This document shows positions 16,255-24,182 of a stretch of 64,000 nt of DNA, piece by piece. The translations under genes were made by a program, and so were the position numbers. Positions within the stretch are counted from its first letter, which is position 1. Each line of letters opens with the position of its first letter. The notes under the pieces were generated by a model. It had not been told where the DNA came from. It saw only the letters and a list, made by a program, of their open reading frames with translations, and made no database searches. The DNA comes from SUG2458 sp051872335 (GTDB lineage Bacteria; Bacillota_I; Bacilli_A; RFN20; CAG-826), in the NCBI GenBank assembly GCA_051872335.1, contig JBJEDT010000024.1, positions 13,987 through 77,986 on the forward strand, in the 5' to 3' direction.

Positions 16255-16638
16255 TTATTCTTTTTCTTCAACATCTTTTGCTTCAACTTCAACTACTTCT
16301 TCTTGTACAGGAGCAGCCATAGTAGAATCTAAACGTTGTTTTCTCTTAAGTTCTCTTTCTCTTACTAAATCATCTTTTTTAGCAAAATGATATAAAGTTA
16401 ATACAACAACTAAAACTCCAATTAAGAAAATTACAAAACCTAAAGATAAAAATGTAACTCTAAATTTGAACCAATTAGTCATTGAAACTTCAGCTTGATA
16501 AATTGAATTATCTGCTAAAGGACAATTTAATAAAGCACCAACAATGTGAGTTATAATAAGAGCAAGTCCACCTAATAAGAAGATGCCACCTATAATATCC
16601 CAAACTAATTCTTTTATATAAATTTTTCTTTTTTTCAT
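16255..16638 (-). CDS. Two-helix membrane protein, unknown function
   Basis: 127 residues from ATG 16638, which has AGGAG 12 bases upstream; ATG 16650 directly abuts that site and is less likely. Membrane helices lie at about 9-30 and 59-83, with a short outside loop containing Cys. The cytoplasmic C-terminal tail starts basic (RERELKRKQR) and ends in acidic Glu/Val repeats. I recognise no family. It shares a bidirectional terminator with the metal ATPase. Confidence 0.6.
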   Translation of the reverse strand: MKKRKIYIKELVWDIIGGIFLLGGLALIITHIVGALLNCPLADNSIYQAEVSMTNWFKFRVTFLSLGFVIFLIGVLVVVLTLYHFAKKDDLVRERELKRKQRLDSTMAAPVQEEVVEVEAKDVEEKE

Positions 16639-16723
16639 AAAATAATTCATCTCCTAGTCTTAAAAATTTTACCATAAATATATTTTATATTCAATCATTA
16701 ATCTAGGAAACGATAAATTAATG

Positions 16724-16936
16724 TTATCCGATAATATCATCAAAAAAAATATCATCGGGTTTTACATCAAAAATGCTAGCCATTGAAATAGCCATCTTAT
16801 AATCTAAACTTCTTTTACCAGTTTCTATCATTGATAAATATGCTTTTGAAACATTGAGTTTCTTTGCAATTGTATCAAGATTCAATCCTCTTTCTTTTCT
16901 TAAACATCTAAATTTAGATAATCTAGCTTCGTTCAT
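16724..16936 (-). CDS. XRE-family HTH regulator
   Basis: 70 residues, essentially a single HTH domain: LRKERGLNLDTIAKKLNVSK, then AYLSMIETGKRSLDYKMAISM. The start ATG 16936 follows AGGAGG at 7 bases. A longer in-frame extension to 17101 overlaps the terminator of the upstream gene and is not coding. The target is unknown. It lies downstream of the 333-residue gene at 17076-18074 but is separated from it by a terminator. Confidence 0.82.
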   Translation of the reverse strand: MNEARLSKFRCLRKERGLNLDTIAKKLNVSKAYLSMIETGKRSLDYKMAISMASIFDVKPDDIFFDDIIG

Positions 16937-17021
16937 AAGTTTCCTCCTAAACAAAGAGTAAATCAATATTAAAAAAAGAACTATATGTTTATTTTCTAAT
17001 TTTTTTAAGTGAAGAAAAAAA

Positions 17022-17056
17022 CGACAAATTATGATATAAAAGTCATAAAATTTGTC
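17022..17056 (-). terminator. Terminator after the 333-residue gene
   Basis: Stem CGACAAATT / AATTTGTCG (17022-17030 and 17048-17056) with TGA/TCA inner pairing; on the minus strand it is followed by a T-run. Confidence 0.7.
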
Positions 17057-17075
17057 GCATTTACTCACAGTTTGT

Positions 17076-18074
17076 TTAATCAACTTTGATAGATTTTTCA
17101 AACTTGTCCATTAATTTATCTTCTAACTCTTCTTCAGTAGCACTAGTTTCTACACCTTCAGGTACGTCAGCACTTCCAGGTACTTCAGTATTTTCATCTT
17201 TAGCTACTTCGTTACCAGCTGCTTTAGCTTGTTCTGCTAAAAATTTATTAGCATCAGCGAACAATTTTTGTAAAGAAACCATATTTAATTGTTCATATTT
17301 TGCAACTAATGCTTGGATTTGTTTTAAAGTTTCATTTGCAGATGCAAATAAATTTTCACCCTCAGCTAATTTTACTCTACCATTCATTTTAGAAATAATA
17401 TTCTCAGTTGCATCAAACATTGTAATTAATTCAGCATCAGCTTTTGGTTGATTACGATCAAATTGAGAATGTGCTCTAATGAAATTTAAGAAACTTACTA
17501 GTTGGTTAATATCATTAGTAATGAAGTTTGATTGAGGTGAAGGTTGGCCATTGTTCTCTCTCATTGCATCATTAAATTCTTTAAATGTTTTTACTAAATC
17601 CGTAAAAATAACCATATAAGATATACCACGATAGAATTTGTTATTTACTTCAACAGCTTTTAAAAATTCTTCATCAACTAGGTTTTCTTTTTGGCCATGG
17701 TTTATAAATCCATAAACAATATCTGAAAGAGTTTCATATAATCCAACAACATATGAATAAATTTTAATGTGTTGAGAATGATCAACTCTTAAACCTTCAT
17801 TACTTAAACGTAATACAATTGAATCATCACCATAAATTTCTTCGATAAACTCTCTTAATTGAGAATCAATTTTTGCACCTGTTTCACCATTTCTTTTTAA
17901 GAAATCAGCTAATTGAGTTGGTTTATCTAAAGATTCAAGAAGTACTCTTCTTCTTTCTTTAAACATTTCTACATTGTATTCTTTTCCTTCTTTTACTAAA
18001 GTATACTCCAAAGTATCTCTTAATAAGATTGAATAATGTAATAATGTAAAAATTGCATGTGTAGTCCTATTCAT
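17076..18074 (-). CDS. Conserved-looking cytosolic protein of unknown function
   Basis: 332 residues from ATG 18074, with GGAGG upstream. No signal peptide or membrane helix. The sequence is alpha-helical throughout (for example SILLRDTLEYTLV, YSYVVGLYETLSDIVYGFI, DINQLVSFLNFIRAHSQF), and the last 50 residues form an acidic Ala/Pro/Glu/Thr tail ending DKLMDKFEKSIKVD. I do not recognise the family. It is followed by a terminator and starts 17 bases after the HAD gene ends, suggesting shared transcription with it. Confidence 0.6.
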   Translation of the reverse strand: MNRTTHAIFTLLHYSILLRDTLEYTLVKEGKEYNVEMFKERRRVLLESLDKPTQLADFLKRNGETGAKIDSQLREFIEEIYGDDSIVLRLSNEGLRVDHSQHIKIYSYVVGLYETLSDIVYGFINHGQKENLVDEEFLKAVEVNNKFYRGISYMVIFTDLVKTFKEFNDAMRENNGQPSPQSNFITNDINQLVSFLNFIRAHSQFDRNQPKADAELITMFDATENIISKMNGRVKLAEGENLFASANETLKQIQALVAKYEQLNMVSLQKLFADANKFLAEQAKAAGNEVAKDENTEVPGSADVPEGVETSATEEELEDKLMDKFEKSIKVD

Positions 18075-18091
18075 AATAACCTCCAAAATGA

Positions 18092-18925
18092 CTAATCTAG
18101 ATATTCATCTAATGCATATACTCTTCTTACTGTATGCTTAGCGTGACATCTAACGTGTTCAGCTGCATGTTTCATACAGAATGAATTGTTATAAAAAGCA
18201 TCAAACATTGGAATATCATTGCCTGAATCACCTATGACATATAATTCATTAGGTTCTTTTTTATAATAATGTAATACTTGTTTAAGACCTTCTGATTTAT
18301 TACAACCAGCTGGTGTAATTTCTAAGAATGATCCAGTAAATGCCGATTCAACATCCTTATAGTTTTCTTTTAAAAACTCATGAGCAGCAATTGCTTGCTT
18401 TTTTGCTTGTTTATTTAAACCAAAGAATAACATAAGTTTATAGACTTTACCATTTAATAATTCGTTTTCTTCTGCACTATCATCAACAAATAAGTAATCT
18501 TCAGCATATACACCTTGAAAACTATAGACAACAGTTAAAAGAAATTTAAAAAAGCCATGATATTTTCCTGGGTTAATTAATAGAGGGAATTGTTCTGACA
18601 TAACTGTAGATGCACATACATTAAATCTTTGTCTTAACTGTTCATAAATTTCAACAATTCGATCACCAAGACCAATATTTTGAATAATTTCACCATTTAA
18701 TTTAATAAATGAACCGTTACAATTTACAAAATCTAAAGGTCGACCAACTAAAGCTTCTACTTTTTTACCGTATTCATAATTACGACCCGAAACTACTATA
18801 ATGTGATCTCCTTTATCTATCCTACCCCTTAAAAATTTCAGATTCTTTTTACTAATCATTTTAAATCTTTTCTTAGGATAAAATAGTGTGCCATCTAAAT
18901 CAGTTGCGATAAGTTTAAAACCCAC
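18092..18925 (-). CDS. Cof-type HAD phosphatase
   Basis: 277 residues. Motif I ATDLDGTLF at about 7-15, motif IV GDSGNDIPMF near 230-239 and a C2 cap between them. It starts with GTG at 18925, set by AAAGGTGAT. A second HAD gene lies at 9857-10675; the two differ enough to suggest different substrates. It is probably co-transcribed with the 332-residue gene downstream. Confidence 0.85.
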   Translation of the reverse strand: MGFKLIATDLDGTLFYPKKRFKMISKKNLKFLRGRIDKGDHIIVVSGRNYEYGKKVEALVGRPLDFVNCNGSFIKLNGEIIQNIGLGDRIVEIYEQLRQRFNVCASTVMSEQFPLLINPGKYHGFFKFLLTVVYSFQGVYAEDYLFVDDSAEENELLNGKVYKLMLFFGLNKQAKKQAIAAHEFLKENYKDVESAFTGSFLEITPAGCNKSEGLKQVLHYYKKEPNELYVIGDSGNDIPMFDAFYNNSFCMKHAAEHVRCHAKHTVRRVYALDEYLD

Positions 18926-19011
18926 TTTTTAATCACCTTTAATTATTATACACCATAACTGTATAAAAAGTAATAATAAGTTAATAATAGATTATGCAAA
19001 GGAACTTTATA

Positions 19012-19908
19012 ATGAATCAAACAAGTAAAACTATAAACAAAGAATCAATCAAATTGTTTTTATTGAATTATTTTCCTATTTTAATTTTCTTCATTTTAAC
19101 TTTAATAATGATTATGCTTTTAAATTTTACATCCTTAAAAACATTTCTCTTTTTTATTATTACGTCGATTTTATGTATTCTAACTTTATTATCTACTTTA
19201 TTAATTAAGAAAAAGAATAAACATAATAATGAAACATTCAATAAAAAATTTATTAAAGAAAACCTTACTAATGTCATTCAAATAATGGATAGTAATCTTT
19301 CCTATTTAGAAGATAATTACACACTTAATGACTTAAATCATTTTCATTTATTCAACAACATCAGTAAAATAAGTGGTTCTTATTATATTGAAGGTCAATA
19401 TTTAAAAAATGAAATTAAGATAGGTTACATTTCTATAACCGAAGAATTTAAAAAAATAATTAAAAACAAGAAAAGAAAGTTCAAAATTAAATCTTTTTCT
19501 GGTTACATTATTAAAGTAAATTTAAATGAAATTTTAATTGATGGAAATCTTATAGTCTTACCTCGTGGTGATTTATCAGATGGTTTAATCAATCAAATGT
19601 TTTTAAATTTTAACTTAAAAGAAATGTTAAATAATGATTATTCACTTGATAAATATATTTTTTTAAATAGTAATTTAAATGAAAACAAAACTGAAGCCTT
19701 ACCTAAAAAAATAAAAAAAGCATTAGTGAAGTTATCAATGCAATATGAAAATAAATTACGCATTTATATCAATAATAACAGTCTTCTTTTACTAGTTGAA
19801 AATTCTTCATTTAATATACCTTTATTTAAACTGATTAATAAAAGAAATACATTAAATATATTAAATACACACCTTCAATTATTAAATATTGTTAACTCAT
19901 TCATTTAA
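19012..19908 (+). CDS. DUF3137-like membrane protein
   Basis: 298 residues. Two membrane helices at about 18-42 and 45-66 are followed by a cytosolic domain with FHLFNNISKISGSYYIEGQY and FKIKSFSGYIIKV, the pattern of DUF3137 proteins. The function is unknown. The start is ATG 19012, with AAAGGA upstream; an ATG at 18994 would include that site. Its last 12 bases overlap the convergent aspartokinase-like gene. Confidence 0.6.
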   Translation: MNQTSKTINKESIKLFLLNYFPILIFFILTLIMIMLLNFTSLKTFLFFIITSILCILTLLSTLLIKKKNKHNNETFNKKFIKENLTNVIQIMDSNLSYLEDNYTLNDLNHFHLFNNISKISGSYYIEGQYLKNEIKIGYISITEEFKKIIKNKKRKFKIKSFSGYIIKVNLNEILIDGNLIVLPRGDLSDGLINQMFLNFNLKEMLNNDYSLDKYIFLNSNLNENKTEALPKKIKKALVKLSMQYENKLRIYINNNSLLLLVENSSFNIPLFKLINKRNTLNILNTHLQLLNIVNSFI

Positions 19909-20814
19909 TAATTTTGTTGCAATTAACCTTTTAGCAGCCAATAATTGTGTATTTATTAATTTAACTTTTACAAAAGATTCATTGACAAAAATTTCTTTTA
20001 TAACAATATGATTTTCTTTAAACAACTCTTCGATTTCTAGTTTAACTTTACAAGGAAAACGACATCCAATATTTATCAAGTTTTGATTGATTCTAAATCC
20101 AAAAATCGAATTTTCACATTCTTTATTACTTATAGTTGTTTTAATCAAATTATCTTCCAAGAACACAACATTAATTATAATATTAAACTGTTTAGCATAT
20201 TCAATTGCTTTTCTATTAACTATGTTATAGTCAAGATCATTAATTAATAATGCTTCATCGTAAGATAAATATCGATGACTCTTTAGTTTATAAGTAAGTT
20301 TTGGGAACAAAGGATAAATACCATCAATATCTTTATATAAATTTACCACTTTACTATTTACTATTTTAGCTAATAACACAGCACTTAAATCACTTTCACC
20401 AAAATTTAATACATCAAGTTTACCATTTTTCTTAACTATAAAGCCTGGAACAACAATAATATCATTATCATTGACTTCAAAATTATTCAAAATAAATTCA
20501 TCATTTTGTAATGATATTGGATAATCATCACATGTAATAATCCTTGTATCTTTTTCATAATTTCTTAATTCGGATAATAAAACAATTGAAGATATTGTCT
20601 CACCACATGAAAGAAGTAATCCTTCCTCATTATCTTTTAAATTATTACTATTAACTAAACTTTTTAAAGTTTTTGTTGCATAAGAAAATCCCATTCTTCC
20701 CATTGCACTACAAACAACAATCAAAGGCCTTTTCTTTTCTTTAATAATATTAATAACATTTTCTCTTTGTCTTTTTGTTTGTAAAGCTGTACCACCAAAT
20801 TTAATAACTTCCAT
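19897..20814 (-). CDS. Short aspartate kinase-like protein
   Basis: 305 residues. The amino acid kinase fold is clear: VIKFGGTAL at 3-11, VVCSAMGRMGFSYATKTLK near 33-51 and LSCGETISS near 68-76 match aspartokinases of the DapG/LysC type. Known enzymes are about 400-450 residues with two C-terminal ACT domains; here only about 65 residues follow the kinase domain (LINIGCRFP, then IVIKEIFVNESFVKVKL), so at most one partial ACT domain remains. Feedback control by lysine or threonine may therefore be lost. No other dap or thr gene is near. Confidence 0.75.
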   Translation of the reverse strand: MEVIKFGGTALQTKRQRENVINIIKEKKRPLIVVCSAMGRMGFSYATKTLKSLVNSNNLKDNEEGLLLSCGETISSIVLLSELRNYEKDTRIITCDDYPISLQNDEFILNNFEVNDNDIIVVPGFIVKKNGKLDVLNFGESDLSAVLLAKIVNSKVVNLYKDIDGIYPLFPKLTYKLKSHRYLSYDEALLINDLDYNIVNRKAIEYAKQFNIIINVVFLEDNLIKTTISNKECENSIFGFRINQNLINIGCRFPCKVKLEIEELFKENHIVIKEIFVNESFVKVKLINTQLLAAKRLIATKLLNE

Positions 20815-20865
20815 AAATTACCTTATTAAAGTAAATGGTTAATTACCTTAAAAAATGATAAAAAA

Positions 20866-20890
20866 GAAGTGAATTATAAATTCACTTCTC
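20866..20890 (-). terminator. Terminator of hpf
   Basis: Stem GAAGTGAATT / AATTCACTTC (20866-20875, 20879-20888) with a T-run on the minus strand. Confidence 0.8.
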
Positions 20891-20897
20891 ATAAGAT

Positions 20898-21446
20898 TTA
20901 TTTTAATTTGTTTTCAGCTTGGATAATACCATAACCTCCATCACGACGATGATAAACGACTGAAACTAATTCATCTTCTTCATCTAGATACATAAAGAAA
21001 TCATGTCCTAGAGCTTCCATTCTTGCAATTGCTTCATCAATTGACATTGGGTCAAGGTAATAAGATTTAGTTTTTACTACTTCATCTTTTGCTTCATCTT
21101 CTTCATCAGCAACGACATTTTCTAATAAAATATCTTTTCCTAAACCTTGACGTTTTGTACGGTCTAATCTTGTTTTAAGTTTTCTCATTTGTCCTTCTAA
21201 TTTATCAATAGCAAGATCAAATGCAGCATATAAATCAGCATCAGTAACTTCTGCTCTAAATGTCATCATTGGTGTTGTGATAGTTACTTCAACTTTTTGA
21301 CCAGTCTTATAAGTTCTAACGACTGCTCGACAATCAACATCATCGTTAATAACAAAATACTTATCCATCTTCGACAATTTCTTGATTAATGCCTCCTCGA
21401 TGCCTTTTGTTACTTCAATGTTCTTTCCTATTATTTGGTATTTCAT
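20898..21446 (-). CDS. hpf: Ribosome hibernation promoting factor, long form
   Basis: 182 residues, the long HPF type that dimerises 70S ribosomes into 100S particles. N-terminal beta-alpha fold KYQIIGKNIEVTKGIEEAL at 2-20. The C-terminal dimerisation domain is YYLDPMSIDEAIARME, then GHDFFMYLDEED and VVYHRRDGGYGII. AAGGAGAGATG precedes the start. The gene stands alone with its own terminator. The 175-base upstream region holds a TATAAT on the minus strand at 21494-21499 but no clear -35. Confidence 0.95.
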   Translation of the reverse strand: MKYQIIGKNIEVTKGIEEALIKKLSKMDKYFVINDDVDCRAVVRTYKTGQKVEVTITTPMMTFRAEVTDADLYAAFDLAIDKLEGQMRKLKTRLDRTKRQGLGKDILLENVVADEEDEAKDEVVKTKSYYLDPMSIDEAIARMEALGHDFFMYLDEEDELVSVVYHRRDGGYGIIQAENKLK

Positions 21447-21587
21447 AATTCATCTCTCCTTTCCAAATATGCGGATAGATTTACTACACCTTTATTATAT
21501 CTACTTTATTTAATAAAAAATAGTCTTATGATTTTATTTGTATTGTGATATACTTTAAGTGTAGAGTGAATTTTTGATAATTATAAT

Positions 21588-21620
21588 ATTAAAAAAAGAG
21601 ATTTTGCAATCTCTTTTTTT
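21588..21620 (-). terminator. Terminator of metK
   Basis: Stem AAAAAAGAGATT / AATCTCTTTTTT with a 4-base loop and T-runs on both strands; immediately after the metK stop. Confidence 0.85.
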
Positions 21621-22789
21621 TAAAAGTCTGAGTCGAAATATCTTTTAATCTTTTTAACTTTATCTAATTTTTCCCAAGGTAAATCTAAATCAGGTCTACC
21701 AAAGTGTCCATATGAAGCTAAATCTTCATAATAGAAAACTGGTGAAGTTAAATGGAAATGTTCAATAATAGCACCTGGTCTACAATCAAATACTTCTTTA
21801 ATACATTTTAAGATAGACTCATTATCGTATAATGCTGTATCGAATGTCTCAATACCAATTGAAATAGGTTCAGCAACGCCAATAGCATAGCTTAATTGAA
21901 CTTCCATACGTTGAGCAATTCCAGCTGCAACTAAATTTTTCGCAATATAACGAGCCATATATGCACCAGAACGGTCTACTTTTGATGGGTCTTTACCAGA
22001 GAAAGCACCACCACCATGACGAGCACTGCCACCATATGTATCAACAATAATTTTACGACCTGTTAATCCTGTATCACCAGCAGGTCCACCAATAGAGAAT
22101 CGACCTGTTGGATTAATTAATGCAACAAAGTCAGTATTTAAACCGAATGATTCAGCTACAGGTTTCATAATACTATTTACAATATATGATTTAAATTCTT
22201 TTTCGTTATAATTTGGATTATGTTGAACTGACATTAAAATTGTATCAATACGAATTCTTTCTGGATCAGTATAATCAATTGTAACTTGTGATTTCATATC
22301 TGGTCTTGCATCAGCAAAACTACCATTTTTTCTTAACATTGAAGCCAAACGTACAAGTTTATGAGCAATTACAATACCAAGTGGCATAAAGCCTTCACTT
22401 TCATCACTTGCATATCCAAACATAATACCTTGGTCTCCAGCACCTTGTTGGAATAATTCACCACGTTCAACACCTTGTGCAATATCAGGGCTTTGTTGTT
22501 GGATTTTAATATCAACAACACATTTATTGCAATCGATACCTATATCACTTGATGTATATCCTATTCTTTTTAAAGTGTCTCTTACAATATATTCGTAATT
22601 AGGATGACGTGAACAAGTGATTTCACCACCAACTAAAACATAATTAGTAGTAATGTAGCATTCACATGCTACGTGAGCGTGTTCATCAATTGATAAACAA
22701 GCATCTAAAATAGCATCACTAATTTGATCACATATTTTATCTGGGTGTCCTTCACTTACTGATTCACTTGTAAATAAAATTTTTTCCAT
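21620..22789 (-). CDS. metK: S-adenosylmethionine synthetase
   Basis: Makes S-adenosylmethionine from methionine and ATP. 389 residues, normal. FTSESVSEGHPDK at 6-18, GAGDQGIMFGYA near 117-128 and GGGAFSGKDPSKVDRSGAY near 257-275 are the family signatures. GGGGAGG precedes the ATG. It follows the 66-residue gene by 41 bases, with no SAM riboswitch in that gap. Confidence 0.97.
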   Translation of the reverse strand: MEKILFTSESVSEGHPDKICDQISDAILDACLSIDEHAHVACECYITTNYVLVGGEITCSRHPNYEYIVRDTLKRIGYTSSDIGIDCNKCVVDIKIQQQSPDIAQGVERGELFQQGAGDQGIMFGYASDESEGFMPLGIVIAHKLVRLASMLRKNGSFADARPDMKSQVTIDYTDPERIRIDTILMSVQHNPNYNEKEFKSYIVNSIMKPVAESFGLNTDFVALINPTGRFSIGGPAGDTGLTGRKIIVDTYGGSARHGGGAFSGKDPSKVDRSGAYMARYIAKNLVAAGIAQRMEVQLSYAIGVAEPISIGIETFDTALYDNESILKCIKEVFDCRPGAIIEHFHLTSPVFYYEDLASYGHFGRPDLDLPWEKLDKVKKIKRYFDSDF

Positions 22790-22830
22790 TAAAATTTCCT
22801 CCCCAATAATTAATTAAGGAGTAATTTTCA

Positions 22831-23031
22831 TTATTCCTTAATATTTTTATTTTTATTGTTTGTTTTTTTATTATCTATAGGATCTTTATCAAAGTCAACT
22901 AAATTTGCTTGAAGTAATAATAATTCAGAAGGACTAATTCCAGATATATTTTCAATTACATCAAAATCCATTCCCATTTCAAATAATACTTTGGCAATTT
23001 CAAATTGTTCTTTTTTCTTTTTTGTTTTCAT
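22831..23031 (-). CDS. Small hypothetical protein
   Basis: 66 residues, charged, starting at ATG 23031 with TAGGTGAT upstream. The middle, VLFEMGMDFDVIENISGISPSEL, is a short helix-turn-helix-like pattern similar to the C-terminal 'G-s-e-I-xxxTGLS' tails of Rpn/transposase-related proteins; the last 15 residues are Asn/Lys-rich. Function unknown. Its stop codon lies within an imperfect hairpin (AAGGAATAAT / ATTACTCCTT) before metK, with which it may be co-transcribed. Confidence 0.5.
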   Translation of the reverse strand: MKTKKKKEQFEIAKVLFEMGMDFDVIENISGISPSELLLLQANLVDFDKDPIDNKKTNNKNKNIKE

Positions 23032-23081
23032 ATTATCACCTACTATAAAGTATGAGATAAATGAACTTTTTTATACGTAGA

Positions 23082-23333
23082 TTACTTATTTAATATTTCT
23101 TTAATAGCTCTTGCTAATTGATCAGGACAAGATGTTTGTTTCATGCCACATGTGACACCTTCTAGTCTTTTAGCGACTTCTTCTAGTTTCTTACCTTTAA
23201 CAAGTTTACCAATTCCTTTTAAATTACCATTACATCCACCGATGACTTGTAAATCAATTAATGTATCACCATCATATGTAATTTGCATTTCTCTAGAACA
23301 AACACCAACTGGTTTATAAATATATGTTTCCAT
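23082..23333 (-). CDS. TSCPD-domain protein
   Basis: 83 residues with the signature TSCPDQLARAI (68-78), a preceding GVTCGMK and GGCNGNLKGIGKLVKG. The TSCPD domain is also found at the C-terminus of some ribonucleotide reductases; the stand-alone form (TIGR03905-like) has no known role. Four Cys (12, 34, 62, 70) could bind metal. It starts 2 bases after pduL ends, so the two form an operon. Confidence 0.8.
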   Translation of the reverse strand: METYIYKPVGVCSREMQITYDGDTLIDLQVIGGCNGNLKGIGKLVKGKKLEEVAKRLEGVTCGMKQTSCPDQLARAIKEILNK

Positions 23334-23335
23334 AA

Positions 23336-23911
23336 TTATTTAATAATTTCACCGTATACAACGCTAGATAATCCAGCTGCATTACTTTCATCTGTATCTA
23401 CGTGCATTGCTAATGCAAATTTTTCAGAAACACGAACAACAACATCACCAAATACTAATGATCTGCCATTTGGACTTTCTACTTTAACACTAACAACTTC
23501 TTTATCACAAACACCAAATTCAGCTGCATCAGCAGGTGTCATATGAATATGTCTTTTTGCTGCGATTACGCCTTCTTTAAGTTCAACTTCACCACATGGG
23601 CCAACTAATTTACAAGCACCACTACCAGCAATATCACCAGACTCACGAACTGGAGCAACAACTCCTAATGTCCTTGCATCTGTTAAAGAAACTTCAACTT
23701 GATCAGCTCCACGAACTGGTCCTAAAATAGAAACTCCTTTAATTGTATTTTTTGGTCCAACAAGATCAACTTTTTCATTAGAAGCATATTGACCAGGTTG
23801 TGATAATTCTTTTTTAACAGATAATCTTGCATCTGCACCAAATAAAACTTTTAATGATTCTTCTGTAACATGAACATGACGAGCAGATGTCTCAACTAAA
23901 ATACCTTTCAT
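23336..23911 (-). CDS. pduL: PduL-type phosphotransacylase
   Basis: Transfers an acyl group between CoA and phosphate, allowing acetate or propionate formation with ATP gain by a kinase. 191 residues. Zinc-ligand His pairs are visible in SARHVHVT (9-16) and AAKRHIHMTPADAAEFG (near 118-134). It is unrelated to Pta by fold. No microcompartment shell genes are in the window, so it probably replaces Pta in fermentation. It lacks an encapsulation-type N-terminal peptide: the protein starts MKGILVETSARH. Confidence 0.9.
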   Translation of the reverse strand: MKGILVETSARHVHVTEESLKVLFGADARLSVKKELSQPGQYASNEKVDLVGPKNTIKGVSILGPVRGADQVEVSLTDARTLGVVAPVRESGDIAGSGACKLVGPCGEVELKEGVIAAKRHIHMTPADAAEFGVCDKEVVSVKVESPNGRSLVFGDVVVRVSEKFALAMHVDTDESNAAGLSSVVYGEIIK

Positions 23912-24110
23912 AATAATCTCCTTTTATATCAACTATATTTATATATTATACTCTTTTACTATATTTTTCCAATATAATACATTCAAAAAGCTTCAATTTT
24001 CGACAAGTTTTGTAAGTTATTTTGTATTATGATACTTATTAATTTTAATTAATAAGATTTTTTAAATGTTATACACAAAAATTGAAATGTCAAAAGATAT
24101 TTTTAAATTT

Positions 24111-24137
24111 TTAGCACTCAACACTTTACAGTGCTAA
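24111..24137. promoter_or_regulatory. CIRCE element (HrcA operator)
   Basis: TTAGCACTC (24111-24119), nine bases, CAGTGCTAA (24129-24137). This matches the CIRCE consensus TTAGCACTC-N9-GAGTGCTAA with one mismatch (C for the first G of the right arm). It overlaps the -35 of the htpG promoter, so HrcA binding would block it. Confidence 0.88.
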
Positions 24138-24152
24138 AAATGGTGATATAAT
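24125..24152 (+). promoter_or_regulatory. Promoter of htpG
   Basis: TTTACA (24125-24130), spacer 16, TATAAT (24147-24152). The -35 overlaps the right arm of the CIRCE element. The remaining upstream DNA back to 23912 is AT-rich with no other gene. Confidence 0.75.
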
Positions 24153-24182
24153 GATATGTGTTCAGCAAAGGAGGAACAAAAT

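Noticed and set aside
22790..23081. SAM riboswitch for metK
   Set aside because: Only 41 bases separate metK from the upstream small gene, and no S-box type stems were seen before that gene either.
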